Source of the DNA: Moraxella porci DSM 25326 | GTDB taxonomy: Bacteria; Pseudomonadota; Gammaproteobacteria; Pseudomonadales; Moraxellaceae | DNA: 37,831 nucleotides | Reading direction: 5' to 3' | NCBI RefSeq assembly: GCF_002014855.1 | Contig: NZ_MUYV01000021.1 | Span: 1-37,831 of the forward strand | In this document: piece by piece, positions 17,786-27,568 of the stretch | How the letters are laid out: each line of letters starts with the position of its first letter | Position numbering within the stretch: position 1 is the stretch's first letter | Made by a program: the position numbers and the translations under genes | Notes under the pieces: model-generated | What the model was told of the DNA's origin: nothing | Seen by the model: only the letters and a program-made list of their open reading frames with translations | The model's database searches: none

Positions 17786-18199
17786 GATTTTCTCCAATTT
17801 TGCGATAATTCATTCTGCAAATTGCAAAAGTTTCAATGATTTGAAAAACTTGTCTTTATAATGGATATATTTTGTTACATTTTCAAGCAGCTTATCGCGG
17901 CGTTTTGTGGTTTTTATGTCAACCGATTCGTAAATTAAGCAACAATTCCTCATTTGTTTGCCAAAAATACGCACAAATGTAACCATCTGACAGCAATGTG
18001 ATTGCCATTAAGGTGATGTTAATGGGCTATAAGTGTCTATTGATTGCATTAAAACATCTCCAAAAGCAGGATCAAAAGTGCAAAATTTTTATTTTTTTGC
18101 TTGAAATTTGGCACCCAAACACCACTTAGCTAGACAGAACATTTTAAAATTGATTTTTTAAATCGGTACTTTTTAAAACTTTAAATTCATGGAGTTATT
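17786..18199. other. Intergenic spacer upstream of groES
   Basis: This AT-rich divergent spacer contains no gene. It holds the candidate heat-shock promoter of groESL in its right part. I see no CIRCE-type inverted repeat, so HrcA control is not suggested. Confidence 0.7.
18100..18127 (+). promoter_or_regulatory. Sigma-32-like heat-shock promoter of groESL
   Basis: CTTGAAA (18100-18106) matches the sigma-32 -35 element exactly. After a 13-bp spacer, CACCACTT (18120-18127) resembles the -10 element CCCCATNT with two mismatches. Transcription would start about 65 bp before groES. Confidence 0.65.
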
Positions 18200-18487
18200 A
18201 TGAAAATTCGTCCACTACACGACCGCATCGTTGTCCGTCGCACCGAAGAAGAGCAAAAAACCGCAGGCGGTATCCTATTGCCAGGCTCTGCCCAAGAAAA
18301 ACCACAACAAGGCGAAGTCATCGCAACTGGTAATGGTCAAATCACGGATGCAGGCGTGCGTGCGCTTGATGTCAAAGTTGGTGATACCGTACTATTTAGC
18401 CAGTATGCAGGTCAGACGGTCAAAGTTGATGGCGAAGAGCTGCTGATTATGAAAGAAGGCGATGTATTAGGCGTATTAGAAGCTTAA
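18200..18487 (+). CDS. groES: Co-chaperonin GroES
   Basis: The 95-residue protein is the heptameric lid of the GroEL folding chamber. It starts [13 protein letters not shown] and contains the mobile loop [21 protein letters not shown] (about residues 16-36) that binds GroEL, then [12 protein letters not shown] and the closing [10 protein letters not shown]. Length is standard. GGAG is placed seven bases before the ATG. It precedes groEL by 53 bases, forming the usual two-gene heat-shock operon. Confidence 0.99.
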   Translation: MKIRPLHDRIVVRRTEEEQKTAGGILLPGSAQEKPQQGEVIATGNGQITDAGVRALDVKVGDTVLFSQYAGQTVKVDGEELLIMKEGDVLGVLEA

Positions 18488-18522
18488 TGATCGGTTTATA
18501 ATTTATCAACAATTTGAATTAA

Positions 18523-20175
<1,653 letters not shown>

Positions 20176-20194
20176 AAAAATCATCCGATTGCGG

Positions 20195-20416
20195 GCTGCT
20201 GCGTCGTTAGGCTCACTTGATGTACTTCATGTACACCTGCGTTCGCCTGCCTAGCATCAGCCACGCACTCAAACGATTTTTACTTGTCTATGATAGGCTA
20301 TTGCGTCGCCAAGTTCGCTCGATGTACTAGATTGTACATCGTCGCTCACTTGACTTAGCACTAGCCACATACTAGACGGCGTAAAATCCCTATAAGCACT
20401 CAAACGATTTTACTTG
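20195..20416. repeat. Two imperfect tandem repeat units with hairpins after groEL
   Basis: Two related units run from about 20195 to 20286 and from about 20296 to 20416. Both begin with a GGCT...TGCGTCG segment, contain a hairpin around GATGTAC...GTAC, and end with CACTCAAACGATTT(T)TACTTG (20265-20286 and 20396-20416). The second unit has a perfect 8-bp stem, CGATGTAC/GTACATCG (20320-20341), and an extra stretch of about 28 bases before the shared tail. They look like copies of an intergenic palindromic repeat family. No coding is evident. Confidence 0.6.
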
Positions 20417-20495
20417 CTTATTATTGGTTTGTATCATGCCATTGGGTTTGATTAGCCTATATAAACAGTGAAATCCGCTTTTTAAGCACCAAATC

Positions 20496-20528
20496 AATCC
20501 CCAAAATCTTACGGTTTTGGGGATTTTT
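20496..20528 (+). terminator. Terminator-like hairpin, probably ending groESL transcripts
   Basis: AATCCCCAAAA (20496-20506) pairs with TTTTGGGGATT (20515-20525) around an 8-nt loop and runs into T residues. It lies about 320 bp after groEL and 90 bp before the next gene. It could end read-through from groEL. Confidence 0.7.
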
Positions 20529-20615
20529 ATTGGCTAAATGATTGGGTGAAATTGCATTCGTGATGTGTTTTGGTTATGATGGGTTTATTTTATTGATGAT
20601 GAATTGGAGTAACTG

Positions 20616-21089
20616 ATGAGGCGGTTTTTGGTGGGATTGGCGTTAATCACGGCAATTCCTACAGCCTATGCCAATACGGCAGATTATTCAAAATTGGCGG
20701 TGGGTGACTGGCTGTGTCATTATGAATATCGGTTATTGCATATTAGCGGTATCCAATATGAAAAGTCTTATTTGTACATCAAGCTATCCAATAATGGTCG
20801 CTTTATCACTGATACAGTTGGGCAGGTTCGTAAAGACAATGTTGATGGTGTTTATCGTGCCAAGAGTGAAGGCATTTGGTGGATTGATGGCGATCGATAT
20901 CACTGGGAAGCGACCAAGGTATTACAACTGGACTACTCAGATCGCTTAGAGCTGGTTGGTTTTGGTGAGTTGATGAATGAGTTGATCACTGTGTCCGAAA
21001 AAATCATCCGATTGGATAATAAGCATTTTGATACGGTGGATGATACTGATGAGTCTGACCCTTTATATTTCAACTGCACACGGCTATAA
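20616..21089 (+). CDS. Secreted hypothetical protein, paralogue of the next gene
   Basis: The 157-residue protein has a signal peptide (about residues 1-19, ending AYA). The mature part carries two cysteines at either end, in VGDWLCHYEY and FNCTRL. The same frame (G.WLC.Y.Y ... C.RL) occurs in the neighbouring downstream gene, as do a central EGIWWIDGDRYHW (GDWWIEDGRIY in the neighbour) and a following LQLDYSDRL (FKFEYDPRL). The two are therefore diverged tandem duplicates. Predicted to be a beta-rich, periplasmic, possibly disulfide-linked protein; I do not recognise the family. GGAG precedes the ATG. A terminator separates it from its paralogue. Confidence 0.75.
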   Translation: MRRFLVGLALITAIPTAYANTADYSKLAVGDWLCHYEYRLLHISGIQYEKSYLYIKLSNNGRFITDTVGQVRKDNVDGVYRAKSEGIWWIDGDRYHWEATKVLQLDYSDRLELVGFGELMNELITVSEKIIRLDNKHFDTVDDTDESDPLYFNCTRL

Positions 21090-21124
21090 ACTTAAGCTAA
21101 AACCAATTAAAAAGACCAACATAG

Positions 21125-21160
21125 AAAAATGCCCAAAATCTCATGGTTTTGGGCATTTTT
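21125..21160 (+). terminator. Terminator between the two secreted paralogues
   Basis: AAAAATGCCCAAAA (21125-21138) pairs with TTTTGGGCATTTTT (21147-21160) around an 8-nt loop, giving a strong stem with an integral T-tract. Confidence 0.85.
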
Positions 21161-21212
21161 CTATTGGCAGAATTTATGCTATGATGGTGCATCCAATTAT
21201 TAAGGATAAGTG

Positions 21213-21710
21213 ATGAAAAAATGTATGATAACCATGCTGTTACCGATGCTATTAGTCTTGGTCAGCTCGCCGGTTTGGGCAAATACATCCAAGCTGAATA
21301 CTCAAGAAAAACAGCTGCTGGGTAAATGGCTGTGCCAGTATGATTATAAAGGTGCTGATTTTGCCAGTCGTGGCTATTATCATGTCGAATATTTGGCAGA
21401 TAAGACCTATGTGCAGCATGATGTCGCCAAACTCACGACAGAGTGGTTTGGCGAGACAATATCAGGGATGACGCGCTATGGATCAAACGGTGACTGGTGG
21501 ATCGAAGACGGTAGAATTTATGATCGACCAGTTGAGCTTTTTAAGTTTGAGTACGACCCAAGGCTTGGCGCGATTCCTTATTGGGTGGAGACTGCCCAGC
21601 CAGATGGCAGCGTGTATGACGAGCGCATCACGCAGTTGACCCGTACGCAGCTGATCACACTTCAAAGAATCGATGATGATGAGGCAGAAATGGTCTGTCA
21701 GCGCCTGTAA
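21213..21710 (+). CDS. Secreted hypothetical protein, paralogue of the preceding gene
   Basis: The 165-residue product begins with a signal peptide (about residues 1-24, ending VWA). It shares with the preceding gene the terminal cysteine frame (GKWLCQYDY and MVCQRL), the tryptophan-rich centre GDWWIEDG and an acidic C-terminal section. The mature domain is probably beta-rich and held by one disulfide. No known family is recognised. ATG 21213 follows AGGA at a good distance; a GTG just before it is less likely. It has its own promoter region after the terminator at 21125-21160, so the two paralogues can be regulated separately. Confidence 0.75.
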   Translation: MKKCMITMLLPMLLVLVSSPVWANTSKLNTQEKQLLGKWLCQYDYKGADFASRGYYHVEYLADKTYVQHDVAKLTTEWFGETISGMTRYGSNGDWWIEDGRIYDRPVELFKFEYDPRLGAIPYWVETAQPDGSVYDERITQLTRTQLITLQRIDDDEAEMVCQRL

Positions 21711-21783
21711 ACCGAAGCAGCATTGGCGAAAATCCGCTGATTGGGCTATAATAAGCGCAATTTAATTATTATCTGGATGATCT

Positions 21784-22659
21784 ATGGCTGTGTTACACCC
21801 CCAAATCAACCCTGTGGCGCTGGACTTGGGTTTTGTTGAGCTGCATTGGTACGGCTTGATGTATCTGCTTGCTTTTGCGGCGGCGTATTTTTTGGCTTGG
21901 TATCGCACCAAATCTCGCAGCGATTTTACCACTGAGATGGTCTCTGATTTGGTGTTTTTTGGCTCGGTGGGCGTCATCCTCGGCGGTCGCATCGGCTATG
22001 TGATTTTGTACAATTTTAGCGAGTTTATATCCAATCCATTATACCTGTTCCGTGTCTGGGAAGGTGGTATGAGTTTTCATGGCGGGTTTATTGGCGTACT
22101 GCTTGCCATGTGGTATTTTGCTCATAAATATAAAAAAGCACCGTTTACCGTGCTGGATTTTATCGCACCTTGCGTACCGACAGGCTTGCTGTTTGGACGT
22201 ATTGGCAACTTCATCAATGGCGAGCTATGGGGGCGCGTTTCGACATCAGACATCAGCCATTTGATGTATTTTCCGCAGGCGGCCAATGCCGATTTTGAAT
22301 TATTACAAGCCAATCCCGCCCTACAAAGCATCGCTGCCAATATCGGCGGCTATCTGCTACTACCACGCCATCCATCACAGCTGTACCAAGCGGCGACCGA
22401 AGGTGTGCTACTGTTTATCCTGCTGTGGTGGTTCTCATCCAAGCCACGCCCACGCTATGCTGTGTCGGCGTTGTTCTTGCTTGGCTATGGCATCAGCCGT
22501 TTTACGACCGAGTTTTTCCGTCAGCCAGATGTTGGTTATGAGCTGATTTTTGGTTGGATGAGTAAGGGGCAATTATACAGTTTACCGATGATTATTTTTG
22601 GTATTATCTTAATGGTGATGGCATACCAAAAACGCATTTATGATTGGAAAAAAGCCTGA
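21784..22659 (+). CDS. lgt: Prolipoprotein diacylglyceryl transferase
   Basis: Lgt moves a diacylglyceryl group from phosphatidylglycerol to the lipobox cysteine of prolipoproteins in the inner membrane. The 291-residue protein has about seven transmembrane helices. The signature [14 protein letters not shown] lies near residues 138-151. The [12 protein letters not shown] segment holds the essential histidine region, and [12 protein letters not shown] is the conserved periplasmic motif. Length is typical. Its stop codon overlaps the thyA start by one base (TGATG), so the two are translationally coupled. The pairing of lgt with thyA is widespread in gammaproteobacteria. Confidence 0.97.
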   Translation: MAVLHPQINPVALDLGFVELHWYGLMYLLAFAAAYFLAWYRTKSRSDFTTEMVSDLVFFGSVGVILGGRIGYVILYNFSEFISNPLYLFRVWEGGMSFHGGFIGVLLAMWYFAHKYKKAPFTVLDFIAPCVPTGLLFGRIGNFINGELWGRVSTSDISHLMYFPQAANADFELLQANPALQSIAANIGGYLLLPRHPSQLYQAATEGVLLFILLWWFSSKPRPRYAVSALFLLGYGISRFTTEFFRQPDVGYELIFGWMSKGQLYSLPMIIFGIILMVMAYQKRIYDWKKA

Positions 22660-23501
22660 TGAAACAATATCTTGAGTTACTCACACGCATCTTAGAAACT
22701 GGTGGCGACAAAGGCGATCGCACCGGCACAGGCACTCGTTCGGTGTTCGGTCATCAGATGCGGTTTGATCTGTCCGCAGGCTTTCCGCTACTCACCACCA
22801 AAAAAGTCCACATGAAATCCATCATTCATGAATTGCTTTGGTTCCTAAAAGGCGATACCTGCGTGGACTATCTACAAGCCAATGGTGTAAGCATCTGGGA
22901 TGAGTGGGCGACTGCTGAGCAGACCGCTCGCTTTGGTCGTGCCGAAGGTGAGCTTGGCCCTGTCTATGGTCATCAGTGGCGTAATTTTGGTGCAAGCAAA
23001 AATGCTGATGGTGTGTACAATGCTGATGGCTTTGACCAAATCACTTGGCTAATTAACGAAATCAAAACCAATCCCAACTCTCGCCGTCTGATCGTCTCAG
23101 GCTGGAATCCTGCCGAAGCAGGTCAAGTAGCACTGCCGCCTTGCCATACGCTGTTTCAGTTTTTTGTGATTGATGGCAAATTATCCTGCCAGCTGTATCA
23201 ACGCAGTGCCGATGTATTCTTGGGCGTACCATTCAATATCGCAAGCTATGCACTACTGACCCATATGATCGCACAAGTGTGCGATCTTGGCGTGGGTGAG
23301 TTTATCTGGACAGGTGGTGATACACACTTATATAGCAATCACTTTGAACAAGCCAAACTTCAGCTTGGCCGTGAGCCACTGCCACTATGTACACTAAAGC
23401 TCAATCCCAAAATTAAAGACATTTTTGACTTTGGCTTTGATGATATCGTGATCGAAGATTATCAATCCCATCCAGCCATCAAAGCAGCAGTGGCGGTATA
23501 A
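22659..23501 (+). CDS. thyA: Thymidylate synthase
   Basis: ThyA methylates dUMP to dTMP with methylene-tetrahydrofolate, producing dihydrofolate. The 280-residue protein starts [14 protein letters not shown] and has the [12 protein letters not shown] dUMP-binding loop. The catalytic C162 lies in [12 protein letters not shown], followed by [21 protein letters not shown] and the C-terminal folate region ending KAAVAV. It is slightly longer than the 264-residue E. coli enzyme because of a short insertion around residues 85-100. ATG 22659 is chosen because it overlaps the lgt stop codon and gives the family start. folA follows after one base. Confidence 0.98.
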   Translation: MKQYLELLTRILETGGDKGDRTGTGTRSVFGHQMRFDLSAGFPLLTTKKVHMKSIIHELLWFLKGDTCVDYLQANGVSIWDEWATAEQTARFGRAEGELGPVYGHQWRNFGASKNADGVYNADGFDQITWLINEIKTNPNSRRLIVSGWNPAEAGQVALPPCHTLFQFFVIDGKLSCQLYQRSADVFLGVPFNIASYALLTHMIAQVCDLGVGEFIWTGGDTHLYSNHFEQAKLQLGREPLPLCTLKLNPKIKDIFDFGFDDIVIEDYQSHPAIKAAVAV

Positions 23502-23502
23502 G

Positions 23503-24018
23503 ATGAGCCAAGATATCAAAATCGTCCATGTCGTCGCCAAAAGCACGAACCACTGTATCGGCAAGGACAATCAGCTGCTGTGGCACATTCCTGCGGATTT
23601 ACAGCATTTTAAGAACATCACCACAGGCGGCGTGATTGTCATGGGGCGTAAGACTTTTGAGTCTTTGGGTCGCTTATTGCCGAACCGCAGTCATCACATC
23701 ATCACCCGTGATACGGCCTTTCATCACGATGGCGTGACTGTGTCGCATACGCTGGCAGACGCCATCAGTACCGCCAAAGTCGATGCCATCGCTCGTGGGC
23801 AGTCTGCCATCTATATCCTCGGCGGTGGTGAGATTTATCAGCAGAGCCTAGCGATGGCTGATCGCCTTGAGATTACCGAAGTAGATATCAACATCACAGG
23901 CGATGCTTATTATCCTGTCATCACTGATGATTTTATCAAAGTGGCTCAAAGCGATACACATATCTGTGACAAAAGCGGTTTGGCTTATCGTTTTGTCACT
24001 TATCAAAAAACCAACTAA
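23503..24018 (+). CDS. folA: Dihydrofolate reductase
   Basis: FolA regenerates tetrahydrofolate from the dihydrofolate that ThyA makes, and it is the target of trimethoprim. The 171-residue protein shows the usual elements. CIGKDNQLLWHIPADLQHFK (about residues 18-37) contains the catalytic acidic residue region, followed by GGVIVMGRKTFESLG, the LPNRSHHIITRD segment and the NADPH loop ILGGGEIY. Residues typical of a chromosomal type enzyme are present. It begins one base after thyA, so the two consecutive pathway enzymes are made together. apbE follows after 18 bases. Confidence 0.97.
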   Translation: MSQDIKIVHVVAKSTNHCIGKDNQLLWHIPADLQHFKNITTGGVIVMGRKTFESLGRLLPNRSHHIITRDTAFHHDGVTVSHTLADAISTAKVDAIARGQSAIYILGGGEIYQQSLAMADRLEITEVDINITGDAYYPVITDDFIKVAQSDTHICDKSGLAYRFVTYQKTN

Positions 24019-24036
24019 AGCAGCAAGGTGATACCC

Positions 24037-25080
24037 ATGAAATACACCCCGATTGCCATCATCTGTTCAGCCGCTCTCATCAGCGCTTGCAGTGATCAGC
24101 CAACTTATCAAAAAATCGAAGGGCAAACCATGGGCACCAGCTACCACATCAGCTATCAACACCCTGATGGCGTCGATGCCAAAGCCATCCAGGCTTCGAT
24201 TGATCAGCGTTTGCAAGCCATCAACATCAGTATGTCCACCTATATGGATGACAGCACGATTAGTAAATTCAATCGCCTGCCATCGGCGACGCCGATACAG
24301 ATTGATGCTGACTTTGCCAAGGTGCTCGCTGATAGCCAAAGCATCTACCAAGCATCCAATCAGGCTTTTGATCCGACCGTGTATCCACTTGTTGAGCTAT
24401 GGGGATTTGGCAAGCAAATGAGTGTAGAACGCCTACAGTCGCCACCAAATGCAGATGAAATCGCCAAAGCTAAAGCCGTCATCGGTCTAGATAAAGTCCT
24501 GGTCAATGGTCAAAGTATCCAAAAAACCGTCGATGGCGTTGGACTGGATTTTTCTGCCATTGCCAAAGGCTATGCCGTCGATGTCATCGCCCAAACACTC
24601 AAAGACAGCTATGGCATCACAAACTATATGGTTGAGATTGGTGGTGAAGTCGCAACCCTTGGACAAAATGACAAGGGTAAGCCATGGACACTGGCAGTGG
24701 ATGCACCCGTCGCAGACAGCTCAGTCAAAACTCGTGACACCATCACCACACTGACTCAGCCAAAAGATGGCTCACTACACATCGCCACATCAGGTAATTA
24801 TCGCAACTCGGTCGAATACGAGGGCGTACGATACAGCCACACCATCAATCCCGTCACTGGCAATCCTGTGGCAGATGGTGCACCAAGCATCACTGTGCTA
24901 CATGACAGCGTGGCACTGGCAGATGGCTGGGCGACAGCACTGACTGCGATGCCGTATGCTGACGCACTGGCGACTGCCAATCGTGAAGGTATCCAAGCTT
25001 TATTTATTATCGAAAACAGCAACAAAACTGGCTTTGACATCGTCAAAACCGACGCCATGCAACAAAAATTCCCCAATTAA
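24037..25080 (+). CDS. apbE: ApbE-type FAD:protein FMN transferase lipoprotein
   Basis: ApbE attaches FMN from FAD to threonine residues of target proteins such as the NqrB/NqrC or Rnf subunits in the periplasm. The 347-residue protein has a lipoprotein signal with lipobox LISAC (C at about residue 17). The family motifs are GQTMGTSYHISY, the MSTYMDDSTISKFNR block, DPTVYPLVELWGFG, GVGLDFSAIAKGYAVD and the C-terminal YSHTINPVTGNPV and ADGWATALTAM. AAGGTG six bases before ATG 24037 decides the start over an upstream GTG. It is the fourth gene of the lgt-thyA-folA unit. Confidence 0.95.
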   Translation: MKYTPIAIICSAALISACSDQPTYQKIEGQTMGTSYHISYQHPDGVDAKAIQASIDQRLQAINISMSTYMDDSTISKFNRLPSATPIQIDADFAKVLADSQSIYQASNQAFDPTVYPLVELWGFGKQMSVERLQSPPNADEIAKAKAVIGLDKVLVNGQSIQKTVDGVGLDFSAIAKGYAVDVIAQTLKDSYGITNYMVEIGGEVATLGQNDKGKPWTLAVDAPVADSSVKTRDTITTLTQPKDGSLHIATSGNYRNSVEYEGVRYSHTINPVTGNPVADGAPSITVLHDSVALADGWATALTAMPYADALATANREGIQALFIIENSNKTGFDIVKTDAMQQKFPN

Positions 25081-25153
25081 AGCCGCGTCATTGCACGCAC
25101 CCGAATTTTGCTTTACAATAACAAGCAGTATTAAAGATAGATTAAGGGTAGAT

Positions 25154-25606
25154 ATGAGTAATTTTTCACCAAGCATCCATTTTGCCAAGCGTTGGCTGGC
25201 CACCCCTGCACCTGCACGCAGCGCAATTTATGATGAGCTGGATGACATCATCAGCTTGCTTGACAGCGAGGCGCCGATTGACCAGTTTCGCTTCCAGCAT
25301 CCTGATTTTTATCAAGCGGTGGCAAGCAGCATCGAATCAGCTGACGGTGAGGCCAAACCCAATCGTTTGATCCACTCGATCGAGACCACCTCGCTGACTG
25401 CCGATGAGCCTGAGGCATTGACAGCGCCTGATTTTGATGACATCGAAGCTCGGCTAAATCAAAGTTTGGCGACGCAGATTGATGAGTTTTTGGGTGAGCA
25501 TATGAGTCAGCTGTCTGAGGATCTGCGCGCGTGGGTACAGATGGCAGTGCGCCACGAGCTTGCCAATCATCAGCGTCTAGAGCAGAGTTCTGCGCAGAAT
25601 GATTGA
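25154..25606 (+). CDS. Acidic hypothetical protein (150 aa)
   Basis: The product is an acidic, soluble 150-residue protein with no signal peptide, membrane segment or cysteine. The N-terminal part (residues 4-55) has a mixed pattern with ARSAIYDELDDIISLLDSE. The middle is low-complexity and acidic (EPEALTAPDFDDIEARL), and the C-terminus is a predicted long helix (AWVQMAVRHELANHQRLEQ). The end helix resembles those of small proteins that pair with larger partners, but no family is recognised. AAGGG lies upstream of the ATG. It sits 73 bases after apbE and 87 before ubiM, in the same direction. Confidence 0.65.
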   Translation: MSNFSPSIHFAKRWLATPAPARSAIYDELDDIISLLDSEAPIDQFRFQHPDFYQAVASSIESADGEAKPNRLIHSIETTSLTADEPEALTAPDFDDIEARLNQSLATQIDEFLGEHMSQLSEDLRAWVQMAVRHELANHQRLEQSSAQND

Positions 25607-25693
25607 TCTTTGCTGTATTCTACAATAAGCATTTTGCAGTCCAATATATTCATCACCAAGTAATCATCAAGTGCCAAAGCCATCGGAGGAAAT

Positions 25694-26890
25694 ATGAGCA
25701 CCATCGCCCAGCACAGCGACATCATCATAGTGGGCGCAGGTCCTGCAGGTCTGGCATTTGCCCGATTTTTTAAAGATACGGATTTAAAGCTGACACTGAT
25801 CGAAAAATCAGCACTGTCATCATTACAAGATCCTGCCTATGATGGCCGCGAAATCGCACTGACGAACACCTCAAAAGAGATCCTGCAAAATCTCGGTGTC
25901 TGGCAACGACTGCCAAGCGATGAGATTTATCCACTTAAAAATGCTAAAGTTTATAGCGGCAATCTGGACTATTCACTGGATTTTCAAGTGCCTAAACTGA
26001 TGCGCCAGATGCGTTCATTGGATCGATTGGGTAATTTGATCTCCAACCATAATATCCGTAAAGCCGTCTATGATGAGGTGGCGACGATGGATAATGTAAA
26101 CTTGATTACAGACGCTACTGTCATCGATGCCAAAACCGATGACGCAGCGGCGACGGTACGCTTGGCTGATGGCAGATCACTGACGGCCAAGCTACTCATC
26201 GCAGCAGACAGCCGCCTATCGAGCGTGCGTCGGATGCTCGGCATTGGCGCGGATATGCATGATTTTGGGCGCACGGTGATTGTGTTTCGAGTGACGCACC
26301 CACTGTCCAATGGCGCGACCGCCCAAGAGTGCTTCTTATACGGCCGCACCTTGGCATTACTGCCTTTGCATGACACGATGACCAACTGCGTCATCACGCT
26401 GGATAACACCCAAGCCGATGAGCTGCTTAGCCTTGAGCCTCAGGAATTGGCGCGTGAGGCGCAGCGGATGTTTGGCGATCGTTTTGGCGCATTCACCATC
26501 GCAGGCAGCGTACATCACTATCCATTGATGGGCGTACATGCGCATCGTTTTTATGCCAAGCGTGCTGCCCTCATCGGTGATGCTGCGGTCGGGATGCATC
26601 CTGTGACCGCGCATGGCTACAATCTGGGTCTGCTCAGTGCCAACATTCTGGCGCCAATGATCCTAGAGGCCGATCGACGCGGCGCAGACATTGGCGATGC
26701 GCGTTTATTGGCAAGCTATAACCGTCGCCATCAAGCGCACACCCGTCCTTTGTATCACGGTACCAATGCGATGGTCTCACTGTTTACCAATGAAGCGCGG
26801 CCAATGCGAGCAGTGCGTGATTTGACTTTGCGCATCAGTAATAATTTGCCACCGATCAAACATTGGATCGCCAAGCAACTGGTGGGCTAA
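25694..26890 (+). CDS. ubiM: Ubiquinone biosynthesis FAD monooxygenase, UbiM type
   Basis: The 398-residue protein is a UbiH/UbiF/COQ6-family flavin hydroxylase acting on the ubiquinone ring. It has the FAD-binding GxGxxG motif GAGPAG (residues 14-19), the DYDGREIALTN-like block (YDGREIALT, about 53-61), and the second FAD motif LIGDAAVGMHPVTAHGYNLGL near residues 294-314. Several features match the UbiM subgroup known from Neisseria and some Moraxellaceae rather than UbiH or UbiF: the HPVTAHGYNLGL wording, the MHDFGRTV segment and the short C-terminus. UbiM was assigned from such recollection, so UbiH or UbiF remain possible. GGAGG precedes the ATG. Confidence 0.85.
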   Translation: MSTIAQHSDIIIVGAGPAGLAFARFFKDTDLKLTLIEKSALSSLQDPAYDGREIALTNTSKEILQNLGVWQRLPSDEIYPLKNAKVYSGNLDYSLDFQVPKLMRQMRSLDRLGNLISNHNIRKAVYDEVATMDNVNLITDATVIDAKTDDAAATVRLADGRSLTAKLLIAADSRLSSVRRMLGIGADMHDFGRTVIVFRVTHPLSNGATAQECFLYGRTLALLPLHDTMTNCVITLDNTQADELLSLEPQELAREAQRMFGDRFGAFTIAGSVHHYPLMGVHAHRFYAKRAALIGDAAVGMHPVTAHGYNLGLLSANILAPMILEADRRGADIGDARLLASYNRRHQAHTRPLYHGTNAMVSLFTNEARPMRAVRDLTLRISNNLPPIKHWIAKQLVG

Positions 26891-26939
26891 AACTTCGCCA
26901 TCGCATCATCAGCCAAAGAAGCACTTTGGCTGATTTTTT

Positions 26940-27450
26940 TTGTCACAAGGCTGTGGATAACTCTGTGTATAAGCCTGTGGATGGCGTGTGAATAAACTGT
27001 GGATAATTATTTGATCGTGACAAGCTTAAGACAAATGGATGACAATTTTGTGAAACATACACAGTTATGTTGAAATAGATCAAGTCTAATTATTCATATA
27101 AATTTATTTAACTAATTATAAATAATAATCAAAAACCCCATCTTCAAACCCTTAAGCCTTGTGCAGTAAGGCTTTGCACAGTTTTCCCCATAAACTGTGG
27201 ATAACTTCACAAATTTTATGAAATTTTAAGTGATAAAGCCAGTAAAACCAACTGCTGACGACGAATTGTACAAAAATTAACCAATTTTATATATTATAAA
27301 TAAATATAATTAAATCAATGGTTTATAAAATATTTTTCTTATGATTTATGAAAATATTGACAAAAATGGCAAAATATTTTCCAAAATCATCGATCATTTT
27401 AGTTTCACGGCAGCAGTGGATAAATTGTGGAAAAAAATGTGGATAACTTT
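26940..27450. other. oriC: Candidate replication origin / DnaA-box cluster
   Basis: The spacer 26891-27568 contains no gene but many DnaA-type boxes, all in one orientation. Perfect TGTGGATAA lies at 26952, 26998, 27196 and 27438; one-mismatch forms at 26964 (TGTGTATAA), 26987 (TGTGAATAA), 27415 (AGTGGATAA) and 27426 (TGTGGAAAA); a two-mismatch form (TGTGGATGG) at 26976. AT-rich blocks at about 27090-27130 and 27280-27360 could be unwinding elements. An IHF consensus (WATCAANNNNTTR) lies at 27313-27325. No dnaA, dnaN or gidA lies nearby, and the flanking genes converge on the spacer, which is unusual for an origin. Confidence 0.6.
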
Positions 27451-27510
27451 AATAAGATCACAATTTTTAGCCACGCGCTAGGCTGGTTGCCGTCATCAGC
27501 ACACCAAAGA

Positions 27511-27543
27511 CAATCCTAAGCATGATCATCACACTTAGGATTG
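27511..27543 (-). terminator. Hairpin downstream of xerC
   Basis: CAATCCTAAG (27511-27520) pairs perfectly with CTTAGGATTG (27534-27543) around a 13-nt loop. It lies 26 bp after the xerC stop on the minus strand. The T-tract is weak. Confidence 0.5.
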
Positions 27544-27568
27544 ATATCAAGGTGCGTTAAGTGCTTTA

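Noticed and set aside
26891..27568. dif recombination site beside xerC
   Set aside because: The spacer shows DnaA-type boxes but no 28-base sequence resembling the dif consensus with paired XerC and XerD half sites.
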